Source of the DNA: Kaistella solincola | GTDB taxonomy: Bacteria; Bacteroidota; Bacteroidia; Flavobacteriales; Weeksellaceae | Assembly (NCBI RefSeq): GCF_000812875.1 | Contig: NZ_JSYK01000002.1 | Coordinates: forward strand, 62,001 to 126,000 | Direction of reading: 5' to 3' | Length of the DNA stretch: 64,000 nucleotides | Shown here: positions 8,674-16,422 of the stretch, piece after piece | How positions within the stretch are numbered: the first letter of the stretch is position 1 | Layout: each line of letters opens with the position of its first letter | The notes under the pieces: model-generated | What the model saw: only the letters and a program-made list of their open reading frames with translations | Told to the model about the DNA's origin: nothing | The model's database searches: none | Position numbers and translations under genes: made by a program

Positions 8674-8897
8674 AAAAACACAAATGATGAAAAAAAATTT
8701 ATTTACTCTCTAAGGATTTCTCCTTTAGCATTGTAAATGTAGTGCAAATTTACAACATTACCACATTGGTAAGTAGCTTTTTTATATTTTTTGCAGAGTG
8801 ATATTTGTCAGGTGAAAATCAAGCTAAAATGAGAAAGGAAATCTTTAAATATTTTGCCGCTAAAAGTGCAAAAAATCGGGAATTGCTAAAACCGAAA
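8674..8897. other. Intergenic region with possible short minus-strand transcript
   Basis: No convincing gene is present. On the minus strand there is a 34-codon frame (8807-8703) without an ATG that ends ...YIYNAKGEILRE. A TAAATTTG box lies at about 8752-8745, and the hairpin at 8673-8648 follows with T-run polarity on this strand. Together these could be a small RNA, a very short peptide gene, or a decayed gene. A TTTTGC...GCAAAA hairpin lies at 8852-8874. Confidence 0.25.
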
Positions 8898-8923
8898 AAA
8901 CCCAGCTTTTGCCGGGTTTTTTT
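8898..8923 (-). terminator. Terminator of tRNA-Met
   Basis: CCCAGC TTTT GCCGGG, with one A-C mismatch, is flanked by A and T runs. It lies immediately 3' of the tRNA on the minus strand. Confidence 0.8.
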
Positions 8924-8924
8924 G

Positions 8925-8998
8925 TAGCGAAGACGGGAATTGAACCCGTGACCTCAGGGTTATGAATCCTGCGCTCTAACCAACTGAGCTACCTCGCC
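8925..8998 (-). tRNA. tRNA-Met (anticodon CAT)
   Basis: A full cloverleaf can be read on the minus strand. The acceptor is GGCGAGG paired with CTTCGCT, including two G-U pairs, and TAGCTCAG starts the D arm. The anticodon loop is TTCATAA, and the T arm is ACGGG TTCAATT CCCGT, with discriminator A. CCA is not encoded, which fits the presence of cca nearby. The paired first acceptor base (G1-U72) and lack of three G-C anticodon-stem pairs argue against initiator tRNA. Elongator Met is most likely; a lysidine-modified Ile2 tRNA with the same anticodon cannot be fully excluded. Confidence 0.95.
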
Positions 8999-9044
8999 GT
9001 TTTGGTGGTGCAAATATAAAAATATTTTGTGAGGTAGCAAATAA

Positions 9045-10328
9045 TTACTTTAACTTTAGATAAGAAATTACGTCGGCAGCGTGGTCCGGTTTAGCAATAA
9101 TTTTGTTGTTTACGTCCAGTATGAAATACGTTGGTGTCGCGTGGATGTTATAGGTATCAGAATAAGAACTGTTCCAACCTTTCAACTCTGTATCATTAAT
9201 CCACGGAAGCATTTTCACCTTGCTTTCGTAGGCGCTTTTGTCATTGTCTAAAGACAAAGCAATTATTTCACCTTTCTGACCTTTAATAGCATTGTATTTT
9301 TCAATAAGCGCAGGAAGTTCCGCTTCGCAGTGCGAACATGTTGAAGCCCAGAAAACCACAACTTTTTTATCAGCCTTAATATCGTGAAGCGTTTTCGCGG
9401 TCGTGTTGCTGGCATTTTTAAAGGTGTAATTCGGGAAAAGCGCACCAATTTCCGTATTTTTGTTGGTGGAAATTGTTTGAGCTAAACGGTCGTTAATTGT
9501 ACATTTTAAGTTGGTAGCTTCGGTGAGGTATTTATTTTTCAAATCGGCCATTCCATAGGTGTCGAAAATTTCAATCAGTTCCGACATTACTGTTTGCCCA
9601 CGTGGCGTTTCGGTATTTACAGCAGCTAAAAGTCTGTCCACATCGGCAATGATGTTTGTGCTTGGTCCGATGTTTAAGTATGAAACCAAAATGGGACGCA
9701 GCAGTGAAGACGTTTCCAGCATGTCGGTTGATTTGTTTATAAAATCAATGATTTCCTCATGAGTGACCGCGTTTGCACCTGCTTTCTTTTCAATGTATTT
9801 TCTGTAATTGGTGTTGTAGAAGTTGATGAACGGAAATTTTGTAGCGTCGGTCGCATTTGTAGATAGCCGCTCAATTTCCTGAGTAAGCGCGGTACCGAAA
9901 CCTGCGTCGGTTTTGTAATATTCTTTAATCTGGTAAAGCGCCGGCAAAATTATTTCTTTCTTCTGCTGTATATCCTGAATTTGGTTCATGGTGTAATTCG
10001 CTTCATCCAGATATTCTACGTTGGTAATTTTATTGTTTTGCGTAGCGAATATCAGCTTTACATCTTTGTTCTCGGAAATAAAATTGATGGTAGCATTATT
10101 TTCCGGAAAATAAAGTTTCATCATTCCGGTATATGGTTGCTTTACCTGTAGTTGCCAGGAATTTCCTTTTTTTATTTCTCTTGTATTCAGGACATCTTTA
10201 GAACCATTTAAGGTATAGAGGTAAACCTCCTTTGGTGCAAATGACGCCGGTGCTTCAATGCTGATTTTAAATTGTGCGCTATAGGAGATGCACATCAATA
10301 AACTTGTAAATAGAACGATTTTTTTCAT
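9045..10328 (-). CDS. Secreted thioredoxin-like (TlpA-type) protein
   Basis: This is a 427-residue exported protein with signal peptide MKKIVLFTSLLMCISYSAQ. The first roughly 290 residues form an N-terminal region of the kind found in Bacteroidota TlpA-like proteins (DUF4369-like beta start, then helices). The last roughly 130 residues are a thioredoxin fold. It carries the redox motif CSHC (about residue 330) in WASTCSHCEAELP and the cis-proline region ATPTYFILD. It likely acts as a periplasmic thiol-disulfide reductase or a sensor of misfolded envelope proteins. It is preceded by the small Pro/Gly-rich gene but separated from it by a terminator, so it is its own unit. The partner is unknown. 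Confidence 0.88.
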   Translation of the reverse strand: MKKIVLFTSLLMCISYSAQFKISIEAPASFAPKEVYLYTLNGSKDVLNTREIKKGNSWQLQVKQPYTGMMKLYFPENNATINFISENKDVKLIFATQNNKITNVEYLDEANYTMNQIQDIQQKKEIILPALYQIKEYYKTDAGFGTALTQEIERLSTNATDATKFPFINFYNTNYRKYIEKKAGANAVTHEEIIDFINKSTDMLETSSLLRPILVSYLNIGPSTNIIADVDRLLAAVNTETPRGQTVMSELIEIFDTYGMADLKNKYLTEATNLKCTINDRLAQTISTNKNTEIGALFPNYTFKNASNTTAKTLHDIKADKKVVVFWASTCSHCEAELPALIEKYNAIKGQKGEIIALSLDNDKSAYESKVKMLPWINDTELKGWNSSYSDTYNIHATPTYFILDVNNKIIAKPDHAADVISYLKLK

Positions 10329-10344
10329 ATTGTAAATATAAAAA

Positions 10345-10367
10345 AACCCACCGAGTTACGGTGAGTT
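10345..10367 (-). terminator. Terminator after the T9SS cargo/small protein unit
   Basis: A CACCG...CGGTG stem extends into AAC/GTT. It is followed on the minus strand by a T-run, just after the stop of the 72-residue protein. Confidence 0.8.
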
Positions 10368-10390
10368 CTTTTTTTTGTTTTAATCCAGTA

Positions 10391-10609
10391 CTAAGCGAGT
10401 TTTTTACTTGCTCTCTTTGAATAATAAGCAATAAATAAAACTGCTACAATGCCCAATACATAAATATATGCATCAATTGGCGACGCCGGAGCACCCGGCC
10501 CAACACCACCACCACCACCACCCGGAGGAGCCGGCGGACCTGTTTGAGCACTTAAAAAGGCACCTACTGTAAGGAATGCGAATAATAAAATTTTATTAAT
10601 ATAGTTCAT
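10391..10609 (-). CDS. Small Pro/Gly-rich exported membrane protein (72 aa)
   Basis: The frame encodes a signal peptide (MNYINKILLFAFLTVGAFLSAQ), then a proline/glycine linker (TGPPAPPGGGGGGVGPGAPA). One transmembrane helix (about residues 45-62) and a basic C-terminus (YSKRASKKLA) follow. After cleavage the product would be a roughly 50-residue membrane-anchored peptide with a cytoplasmic KR-rich tail. It starts 19 bases after the T9SS type A gene with no terminator between, so the two are likely cotranscribed. Similar small proteins next to T9SS cargo are, as I recall, frequent in flavobacteria, but no function is established. The basic tail after a single helix resembles the C-terminal anchor of sortase-like or PEP-CTERM-like signals, without a recognisable sorting motif. 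Confidence 0.75.
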   Translation of the reverse strand: MNYINKILLFAFLTVGAFLSAQTGPPAPPGGGGGGVGPGAPASPIDAYIYVLGIVAVLFIAYYSKRASKKLA

Positions 10610-10628
10610 AATTTAACCTTTTTAAGAA

Positions 10629-12575
10629 TTATCTGATAATTTTTGTACTGAATTTTTCGCCAGTTTCTGAAAGCGCTGTCACAATATATGCGCTGTTTTG
10701 TTTGCTTAATTTTAAATTGTAATCGCTGCCGGTTTCAACATTTTTGTTGGAAATAATAAGCTTTCCGCTCATATCGTAAACCTGAACATCCGCTTTTTTC
10801 CAGTTTGGATCAAACCTTACAAAGAAATCGTCCGTACTTGGATTGTAAACTACTCTTGTTCTGCTAGGTTTCACTACGTTATCTGTTCCGAGAGAGGTTG
10901 TAGCTTTACCGTAAAATAAGCTATATTTATCACCTGTTACAGGAACTATAGAGTTTTGCGAAGCTTCCTTTATTTCTCCGTTAACATCTTTATAATAAAA
11001 ACCAATGCCTGTAGATAATTTGTGCTGACCCTTGTCGATTAATTCCGCGTTTTCTCTGATTTCAAATTTAAGAGATTTAATATCGCGGTTATAAAGCATC
11101 AAAGGTACAGCTTTTCCAAAAAAGTCTTTTTCATTTGCTTCATTAATATAAAGCCAGTATGCATCTTTTACCTTATCGTCAATTCCGCCTTTTACAGCAT
11201 CTTCTTCATAAGTACCAATAATATTTTGGCTACCTAGAACTGCTTGTGTCGTAGATTTTGAAGAATGTCCGGTTGTACCGTTTTCGTAAACGACGTAATA
11301 TGCTCGAGACATTTCTTTTCCGTTCGCATCTAACGCAATTACGCCTAATTGCTTAACAGTGCTTGTTCCAACCATCTTTTCCGCCGTTGGACTGTATGGA
11401 GTGCTGTTATTTCGCGAACCTGGGTTAAATCGGCGTAAGCCGTCAAAACTTAAAGTTCGGTTAGAACCGACCTCAGGATCGTTATTTCTTAATTTGATCG
11501 CAATAGCTTCCATTGGCTGAATGGATACATCCACGTCCCCTACAGGAATAGGACTAAACCCATCATTTGTGAAACTTATAATATCGGCATTTACAGACCA
11601 CGTTGCGCCTGCTTCATTTGAAACAACACCGCCCGGATCTAATCTTATACCTTGAATTGCACTTATATTATTTCCATCTGTTGTTGCACCACTTTCAACT
11701 CGTCCAATAAATTTCAGATCTAAGTTAACGAGGTATGGATTTCCGTACTGATAAATATTTTTGCCGTAGGTAGGAACAGAATAAGGAGTTGCTCCCGGAG
11801 CTACTAACTGCGCATCCCAAGCATCTTGCAGGTACGTGTTATACGGCTCACTATATGAGTTTCTCATATTCCCTGTTGGTCCGAAATCAACTCCTGCTCC
11901 GGCATTTACCATCGTTTCTTTCACACCATTTGCAAATGGAATTCCTCTTAAAGTGAACACATCACCGACAAGAGGACTAGCTGAATTAAAGTCCTTGGAA
12001 CCTAACATATAGTAAGTCGTTCCCTTTAACGTAAAATTACTTGTGCTGAAATTATCAGCTTCCACATTGTCATTATCCCAAATAAGAATCTCATTTTGGG
12101 ACCGTCGAACATCGGTAAAGTTTTTACCTAATTCTGAATCCAGGGAAGCCATTGGTTTATTGAAGAATGGAAGTGCAACCTGCTGGTAAGTACCATGTTT
12201 TAGAGTTTTGTACTCTCTGTCAACAATTCCAGTAATATTACTTTGGGGAATTCCATCAATGTAAAGTTGCCCGTAACTAGTAGCGTCAACCGCTGTTGGT
12301 GAATTGATACGAACAATGATGTTACGGCCATCCGTTTTCTCACCGATCCCTGCGGCATCATACGTTCTAATACCGTCAGTTGCGTCGCCGACAATCATTA
12401 AATTTCCATGCAAATCAATGATACCGTTTCCTTTGGTCTGAATACCGCCGCCGTTGTATACTAAGGCATATTCGCCAACATAGAAATTGCCGCCATTATC
12501 AACATGAATAAGTGCCTGGGCACTCATTGATAAACTTAACGACAAAAATCCTACAGTTAATAGATTTTTTTTCAT
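10629..12575 (-). CDS. T9SS type A sorting domain-containing secreted protein
   Basis: This is a 648-residue protein with signal peptide MKKNLLTVGFLSLSLSMSAQ. No catalytic domain is recognised. The body is beta-rich with many Gly/Asn/Thr, resembling surface adhesin-like cargo. The last roughly 75 residues form a typical T9SS C-terminal domain: VVYNPSTDDFFVRFD, then VQVYDMSGKLI and a final lysine-rich strand ending STKIIR. It should therefore be moved across the outer membrane by the Por/Gld machinery and anchored or released after CTD removal. It has a strong promoter (TTG-N18-TATATTTG) upstream and is followed by the 72-residue membrane protein. Confidence 0.88.
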   Translation of the reverse strand: MKKNLLTVGFLSLSLSMSAQALIHVDNGGNFYVGEYALVYNGGGIQTKGNGIIDLHGNLMIVGDATDGIRTYDAAGIGEKTDGRNIIVRINSPTAVDATSYGQLYIDGIPQSNITGIVDREYKTLKHGTYQQVALPFFNKPMASLDSELGKNFTDVRRSQNEILIWDNDNVEADNFSTSNFTLKGTTYYMLGSKDFNSASPLVGDVFTLRGIPFANGVKETMVNAGAGVDFGPTGNMRNSYSEPYNTYLQDAWDAQLVAPGATPYSVPTYGKNIYQYGNPYLVNLDLKFIGRVESGATTDGNNISAIQGIRLDPGGVVSNEAGATWSVNADIISFTNDGFSPIPVGDVDVSIQPMEAIAIKLRNNDPEVGSNRTLSFDGLRRFNPGSRNNSTPYSPTAEKMVGTSTVKQLGVIALDANGKEMSRAYYVVYENGTTGHSSKSTTQAVLGSQNIIGTYEEDAVKGGIDDKVKDAYWLYINEANEKDFFGKAVPLMLYNRDIKSLKFEIRENAELIDKGQHKLSTGIGFYYKDVNGEIKEASQNSIVPVTGDKYSLFYGKATTSLGTDNVVKPSRTRVVYNPSTDDFFVRFDPNWKKADVQVYDMSGKLIISNKNVETGSDYNLKLSKQNSAYIVTALSETGEKFSTKIIR

Positions 12576-12616
12576 TATAAGTAGTGTTTGTGTTTTTAAA
12601 AAATAAGCCTGAGCTA

Positions 12617-12645
12617 CAAATATACTATTTTTTTGAACACACCAA
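12617..12645 (-). promoter_or_regulatory. Promoter of the T9SS cargo gene
   Basis: On the minus strand TTG (12645-12643) and TATATTTG (12624-12617) are separated by 18 bases, an excellent match to the flavobacterial -33/-7 consensus. The gene starts 41 bases downstream. Confidence 0.75.
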
Positions 12646-12665
12646 TAATTATACCATCAAAAACT

Positions 12666-13847
12666 TTAAAATGAAATGTTTTTCTTGGTTACAGCAACTT
12701 TCTTTTCGGCATCGATATCAAACATATAATCTTCCAAAACTTTTTCCGTAGTACCGCGAAGTCCGCGCGCGCCCAAACCTTTTTCGTTGGTCTCTTCCAC
12801 GATCATCTCCAAAGCTTCATCAGTAAACGAAAGTTCTACCCCATCCATTTTGAAAAGCTCTACGAACTGGTTGATGATAGAGTTCTTTGGCTCCTTCATA
12901 ATCCTCAACATCGTTTCTTTTGTCAGTTTTTCGAGATAGGTAATGATCGGGAATCTTCCTAAAAGTTCCGGAATAAGGCCGAATTTTCGAAGATCGATTG
13001 CATTGATTTGCTTTAAAATATAATCCTCTTCATCAATTTTATTTATCTTGTCCGCGCTGAAACCAATTGCCTGCTTGTTAAGGCGACGTTCAATAATTTC
13101 CTTAATTCCGTCAAAAGCCCCACCGGCAATAAAAAGGATATTTTGGGTATTAACCTGAATGTATTTCTGATCCGGATGTTTTCTTCCCCCTTGCGGCGGA
13201 ACGTTTACGATGCTACCTTCCAGTAATTTAAGCAAACCTTGCTGTACACCTTCGCCGGAAACATCACGCGTAATACTTGGGTTATCAGATTTGCGTGCAA
13301 TCTTGTCGATTTCATCGATGAAAACGATGCCTCGCTCTGCTTTCTGTACATCATAATCTGCCACCATCAAAAGTCGCGACAAAATGCTTTCTACATCTTC
13401 ACCAACATAACCCGCTTCGGTAAGAATGGTTGCATCTACGATACAGAAAGGAACATTTAGTTCTTTAGCGATGGTTTTAGCCAGAAGCGTTTTCCCGGTT
13501 CCGGTTTCACCGATCATAATGATATTCGATTTTTCAATCTCCACTTCACGGTTTTCATCCTGTGCGTGAAGTAATCTTTTATAATGGTTGTAAACCGCGA
13601 TGGAAAGCTGCTTTTTTGCCTGATCCTGACCAATAACATACTGATCCAGGAACTTTTTTATTTCCATCGGTTTCTTTAACTCTTCCATAGTATTTGCCGG
13701 GGAAACCCCATTTTTCGTTGAAGTTTCCTTTACAATTCCATGAGCCTGTTCAATACACTCTTCGCAGATAAATCCGTCGTTTCCGGAAATTAACATTTGA
13801 ACTTCATTTCGTTTCTTACCGCAAAAAGAACATTGGTTTGAATTCAT
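12666..13847 (-). CDS. clpX: ATP-dependent Clp protease ATP-binding subunit ClpX
   Basis: ClpX is the AAA+ unfoldase that feeds tagged proteins to ClpP. The N-terminal zinc-binding domain shows CSFCGK and CEEC cysteine pairs. The AAA+ core has Walker A GETGTGKT (about residue 112), the pore loop GYVGED, Walker B FIDEIDKI, and the sensor region. [13 protein letters not shown] and ARGLRG follow near the end. At 393 residues it is slightly short, with a brief C-terminus. clpP is not adjacent, which is not unusual. Downstream lies the T9SS unit and upstream the HIT protein gene, 25 bases away on the same strand. Confidence 0.97.
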   Translation of the reverse strand: MNSNQCSFCGKKRNEVQMLISGNDGFICEECIEQAHGIVKETSTKNGVSPANTMEELKKPMEIKKFLDQYVIGQDQAKKQLSIAVYNHYKRLLHAQDENREVEIEKSNIIMIGETGTGKTLLAKTIAKELNVPFCIVDATILTEAGYVGEDVESILSRLLMVADYDVQKAERGIVFIDEIDKIARKSDNPSITRDVSGEGVQQGLLKLLEGSIVNVPPQGGRKHPDQKYIQVNTQNILFIAGGAFDGIKEIIERRLNKQAIGFSADKINKIDEEDYILKQINAIDLRKFGLIPELLGRFPIITYLEKLTKETMLRIMKEPKNSIINQFVELFKMDGVELSFTDEALEMIVEETNEKGLGARGLRGTTEKVLEDYMFDIDAEKKVAVTKKNISF

Positions 13848-13872
13848 ATAATATTATTAAAAATAATTTTTT

Positions 13873-14277
13873 TTAAAGGTTAAGCGCTTCGGAGTTAACG
13901 ATGCGTTGTTGGATTCTCTTGTATTCCTCTTCAGAAAATTTTAAACGCGCGTTTTTGAAATTCATATCTTCCATTTTCGAAATCGGGATGAGGTGAATAT
14001 GCGCGTGCGGAACTTCCAGACCCACAACTGCCACAGCAATTCTTTTAGCCGGATAAGCTACTTCCAATTTTTTTGCCACTTTCTGCGCGAAAGCCCAAAG
14101 ATTTTTATATGCTTCCGATTCCAGATCGAAAATGAAATCTGTTTCTTCCTTCGGTATGACCAAAGTATGACCTTCCACCAGCGGCATCGCATCTAAAAAG
14201 GCCAGATTTTCAGCATCTTCAGCAATTACATACGCCGAAATTTCTCCTTTTACAATCTTCGTGAAAATAGATGCCAT
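13873..14277 (-). CDS. HIT family nucleotide-binding hydrolase
   Basis: This 134-residue histidine-triad protein has the catalytic PHAHIHLIP motif (HxHxH) near residue 103 and the N-terminal FTKIVKGEISAYVI block. HIT proteins of the Hint/HinT branch hydrolyse nucleoside phosphoramidates or aminoacyl-adenylates. The gene lies between greA and clpX on the same strand. The terminator at 14301-14318 separates it from greA, so it and clpX may share a transcript. Confidence 0.94.
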   Translation of the reverse strand: MASIFTKIVKGEISAYVIAEDAENLAFLDAMPLVEGHTLVIPKEETDFIFDLESEAYKNLWAFAQKVAKKLEVAYPAKRIAVAVVGLEVPHAHIHLIPISKMEDMNFKNARLKFSEEEYKRIQQRIVNSEALNL

Positions 14278-14300
14278 TTTTGATATTTTAAATTAAAAAA

Positions 14301-14318
14301 CCCACGCCGAAGCGCGGG
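14301..14318 (-). terminator. Terminator after greA
   Basis: CCC-A-CGC CGAA GCG-C-GGG with a cytosine-adenine mismatch is followed by a T-run on the minus strand, downstream of greA. Confidence 0.75.
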
Positions 14319-14415
14319 TACAAATTTACAAAATCTGAAATAATAGTTCAGTTAAGGTTTTATTAATTTTATTTCACAAAAAATTCGCTGCTAAAACAGC
14401 ATATTTTCATAATTT

Positions 14416-14886
14416 CTAAAGTGAAATTTCTAAAATATCGAATGAAAGTTTATTACCGTTTGGCAAAACAATTTCTGCGGTTTCACCTACAACTTTTCCT
14501 AACAAACCTTTCGCAATCGGCGTGTTCACTGATATTCTTCCGGTTTTAATATCGCTTTCGTTATCAGGAACCAAAGTGAATTTCTGCTCAGCTTTTGTGG
14601 CATTATTTTTCAAACGAACCGTGGTCAAAATAGAAACTTTAGAAATATCAAGCTGGCTTTCATCAATCACTTTAGCATTGATGATGATGTCTTTCAGTTT
14701 AGAAATTTTCATTTCCAACATTCCTTGTGCTTCTTTAGCCGCATCGTATTCGGCGTTTTCAGAAAGATCTCCTTTGTCGCGGGCTTCCGCGATCTGCTGC
14801 GTGATCTTTGGTCGTTCTATTGTTTCCAGCTTCTCCAATTCCGCCTTCATTTTGTCTAAACCTTCTTTGGTGACGTAACTTGCCAT
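14416..14886 (-). CDS. greA: Transcription elongation factor GreA
   Basis: GreA rescues backtracked RNA polymerase by stimulating transcript cleavage. The N-terminal coiled coil carries the tip motif GDLSENAEYDAAKEAQG, with the acidic residues needed for cleavage. The C-terminal FKBP-like domain contains ISVNTPIAKGLLGKVVGE. At 156 residues it is of normal length and complete. The gene is monocistronic, with a terminator 98 bases downstream, and is divergent from the lipoprotein gene at 14985. A perfect 16-base palindrome lies in the shared upstream region. Confidence 0.97.
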   Translation of the reverse strand: MASYVTKEGLDKMKAELEKLETIERPKITQQIAEARDKGDLSENAEYDAAKEAQGMLEMKISKLKDIIINAKVIDESQLDISKVSILTTVRLKNNATKAEQKFTLVPDNESDIKTGRISVNTPIAKGLLGKVVGETAEIVLPNGNKLSFDILEISL

Positions 14887-14921
14887 AGCTTCTAATATTT
14901 AGCGTTAGTATAAAAAAATAA

Positions 14922-14937
14922 TCCGACATTTGTCGGA
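14922..14937. promoter_or_regulatory. Perfect palindrome between divergent greA and lipoprotein genes
   Basis: TCCGACATTTGTCGGA is an exact inverted repeat (7-base arms, 2-base centre) lying 36 bases from the greA start. No T-run follows it, so an operator is more likely than a terminator. Confidence 0.3.
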
Positions 14938-14984
14938 CACTGTTTATGGGTGATTTGTTTCACAAAGATATAAATTTATTTTAC

Positions 14985-15434
14985 ATGAAATACATTTTTT
15001 ACCGGCTTTTCGGCACAATAATTCTCATTTTCAGTCTTTTAAATCTGCAGTCCTGCGCAGATCGTCGCGAAACCGTCAGCTGCTTTCCCGAAACTCCGAT
15101 AAATGTTGTTTTAAATCTCAATCTTCCGGCTTATTTTAATTTGCAATCGGTTGGCGGCTGGATTTATGTTGATGAACAGCAATCCGGAACACGCGGTCTA
15201 ATCGTAGTTCGCACCACAACCGGCTTTAAAGTGTACGACCGTAATGCGCCGCATATTTGCCCCGATGCAAATACCACGCTGAACGTGGTTGAAAATATTA
15301 AAATCACCTGCGCGAAAGACGGCGCGGAATGGATTTTATTAACCGGCGAACCCATCAAGATCGCCACCGTTCCACCAAAAACGTATCCGTACAGCTACGA
15401 CCGCAATTCCAATATTTTATCGGTTTATTACTAA
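14985..15434 (+). CDS. Lipoprotein with a Rieske-like fold lacking the usual histidines
   Basis: This is a 149-residue exported lipoprotein. The start at 14985 is chosen because it gives a signal with lipobox-like LNLQSC. The middle matches the layout of small Bacteroidota Rieske proteins: GTRGLIVVRTTTGFKVYDR, then PHICPD, then CAKDGAEW followed by LLTGEP. In true Rieske proteins the two metal loops are CxH and CxxH. Here they read CPD and CAKD, so the two histidine ligands are missing and a 2Fe-2S centre is unlikely. The fold assignment is inference. It heads a run with dtd 15 bases downstream, divergent from greA. Confidence 0.7.
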   Translation: MKYIFYRLFGTIILIFSLLNLQSCADRRETVSCFPETPINVVLNLNLPAYFNLQSVGGWIYVDEQQSGTRGLIVVRTTTGFKVYDRNAPHICPDANTTLNVVENIKITCAKDGAEWILLTGEPIKIATVPPKTYPYSYDRNSNILSVYY

Positions 15435-15449
15435 GATTTTTAATTTTTT

Positions 15450-15899
15450 ATGAAAGCAGTTATTCAGCGTGTTTCCCAATCATCCGTTAAAGTAGACGGA
15501 AAAATGGTCGGTGAAATTGAGGCCGGTCTTTGCCTTTTAATCGGCATTGATGAAGACGACACGAAAACTGATGCGGAATGGCTTACGCAGAAGATTTTAA
15601 ACCTCAGAATTTTTGGTGATGAAGACGGAAAATTAAACAAATCGGTGCTGGATATTTCGGGTGAAATCCTTTGCATCAGCCAGTTTACGCTAATTGCAGA
15701 TTATAAAAAAGGCAACCGACCATCATTCATCAAAGCTGCCAAACCTGATGTTGCAATTCCTTTATTTGAATTTTTCAAAGCGGAACTTGCAAAATCCTGT
15801 TTAAAAATAGAAAGCGGAATTTTCGGCGCGGATATGAAAGTTGAAATCAGCAACGACGGGCCTGTAACCATTGTGATGGATTCCAAAACCAAAATGTAA
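15450..15899 (+). CDS. dtd: D-aminoacyl-tRNA deacylase
   Basis: Dtd removes D-amino acids (and glycine from tRNA-Ala) mischarged onto tRNA. It acts as a dimer. The N-terminus MKAVIQRVSQSSVKVDG, the SQFTL motif with the catalytic Thr region, and the NDGPVTI block carrying the Gly-cisPro are all present. At 149 residues it is full length. It sits between two lipoprotein genes with spacings of 15 and 3 bases, so the run is almost certainly one operon, though no functional link to the lipoproteins is apparent. Confidence 0.97.
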   Translation: MKAVIQRVSQSSVKVDGKMVGEIEAGLCLLIGIDEDDTKTDAEWLTQKILNLRIFGDEDGKLNKSVLDISGEILCISQFTLIADYKKGNRPSFIKAAKPDVAIPLFEFFKAELAKSCLKIESGIFGADMKVEISNDGPVTIVMDSKTKM

Positions 15900-15902
15900 A
15901 GC

Positions 15903-16409
15903 ATGAAATATTTTTTAGCCGCTATTTGGGCATTTTTTTTCTTTTCCTGCACACCAAAAGAACCTACGGAAAACCCATTGATTACCGCGGAACACAGAAG
16001 AATTGAATCGCTGAATGTCATCAGAACAAAAATTAATGACAGCATCGCGCTGAAAAACAGCAAAAACAAATTCCAAAACTTAGCGGGAAAACATCAGCTC
16101 AGTTTTTCAAATGACGAAAATTTGCCGTTTTATGGCGGTATTTTTTTTAAAGCGAACGGTGGCGATAAATATGAGGTTGAAGGCAGCGCAACATCCGGCA
16201 AAAATTCATTGAAAATTCAGGGGAAAATAAGAAGAATTTCTGAAAAGCATCTGAATTTCGAAGGTGAAATTATACAAAACATCAACGGTAAAATTTATAG
16301 GCGTACAGGTAAAACTACTTTTTTTGATGAAGACAAGGGGAATTTTTGGCGCCTTCAGAACAAAATAAATGGCGAAGGTTTTGTTGATTACATTGACATT
16401 CATTTCTAA
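15903..16409 (+). CDS. Hypothetical lipoprotein (168 aa)
   Basis: The N-terminus MKYFLAAIWAFFFFSCTPKEP is a lipoprotein signal, with Cys followed by TPKEP, compatible with export to the surface or the inner leaflet. The rest is mostly beta-rich with many Lys, Asn and Gly (KANGGDKYEVEGSATSG, then several strands ending DYIDIHF). It resembles no family I can name. It begins 3 bases after dtd and precedes the hydrolase gene by 13 bases. Confidence 0.75.
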   Translation: MKYFLAAIWAFFFFSCTPKEPTENPLITAEHRRIESLNVIRTKINDSIALKNSKNKFQNLAGKHQLSFSNDENLPFYGGIFFKANGGDKYEVEGSATSGKNSLKIQGKIRRISEKHLNFEGEIIQNINGKIYRRTGKTTFFDEDKGNFWRLQNKINGEGFVDYIDIHF

Positions 16410-16422
16410 AAAAATCTAAATT

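Noticed and set aside
8829-8927. 32-codon plus-strand frame before tRNA-Met
   Set aside because: It runs through the tRNA terminator and into the tRNA end, so it cannot be a real gene.
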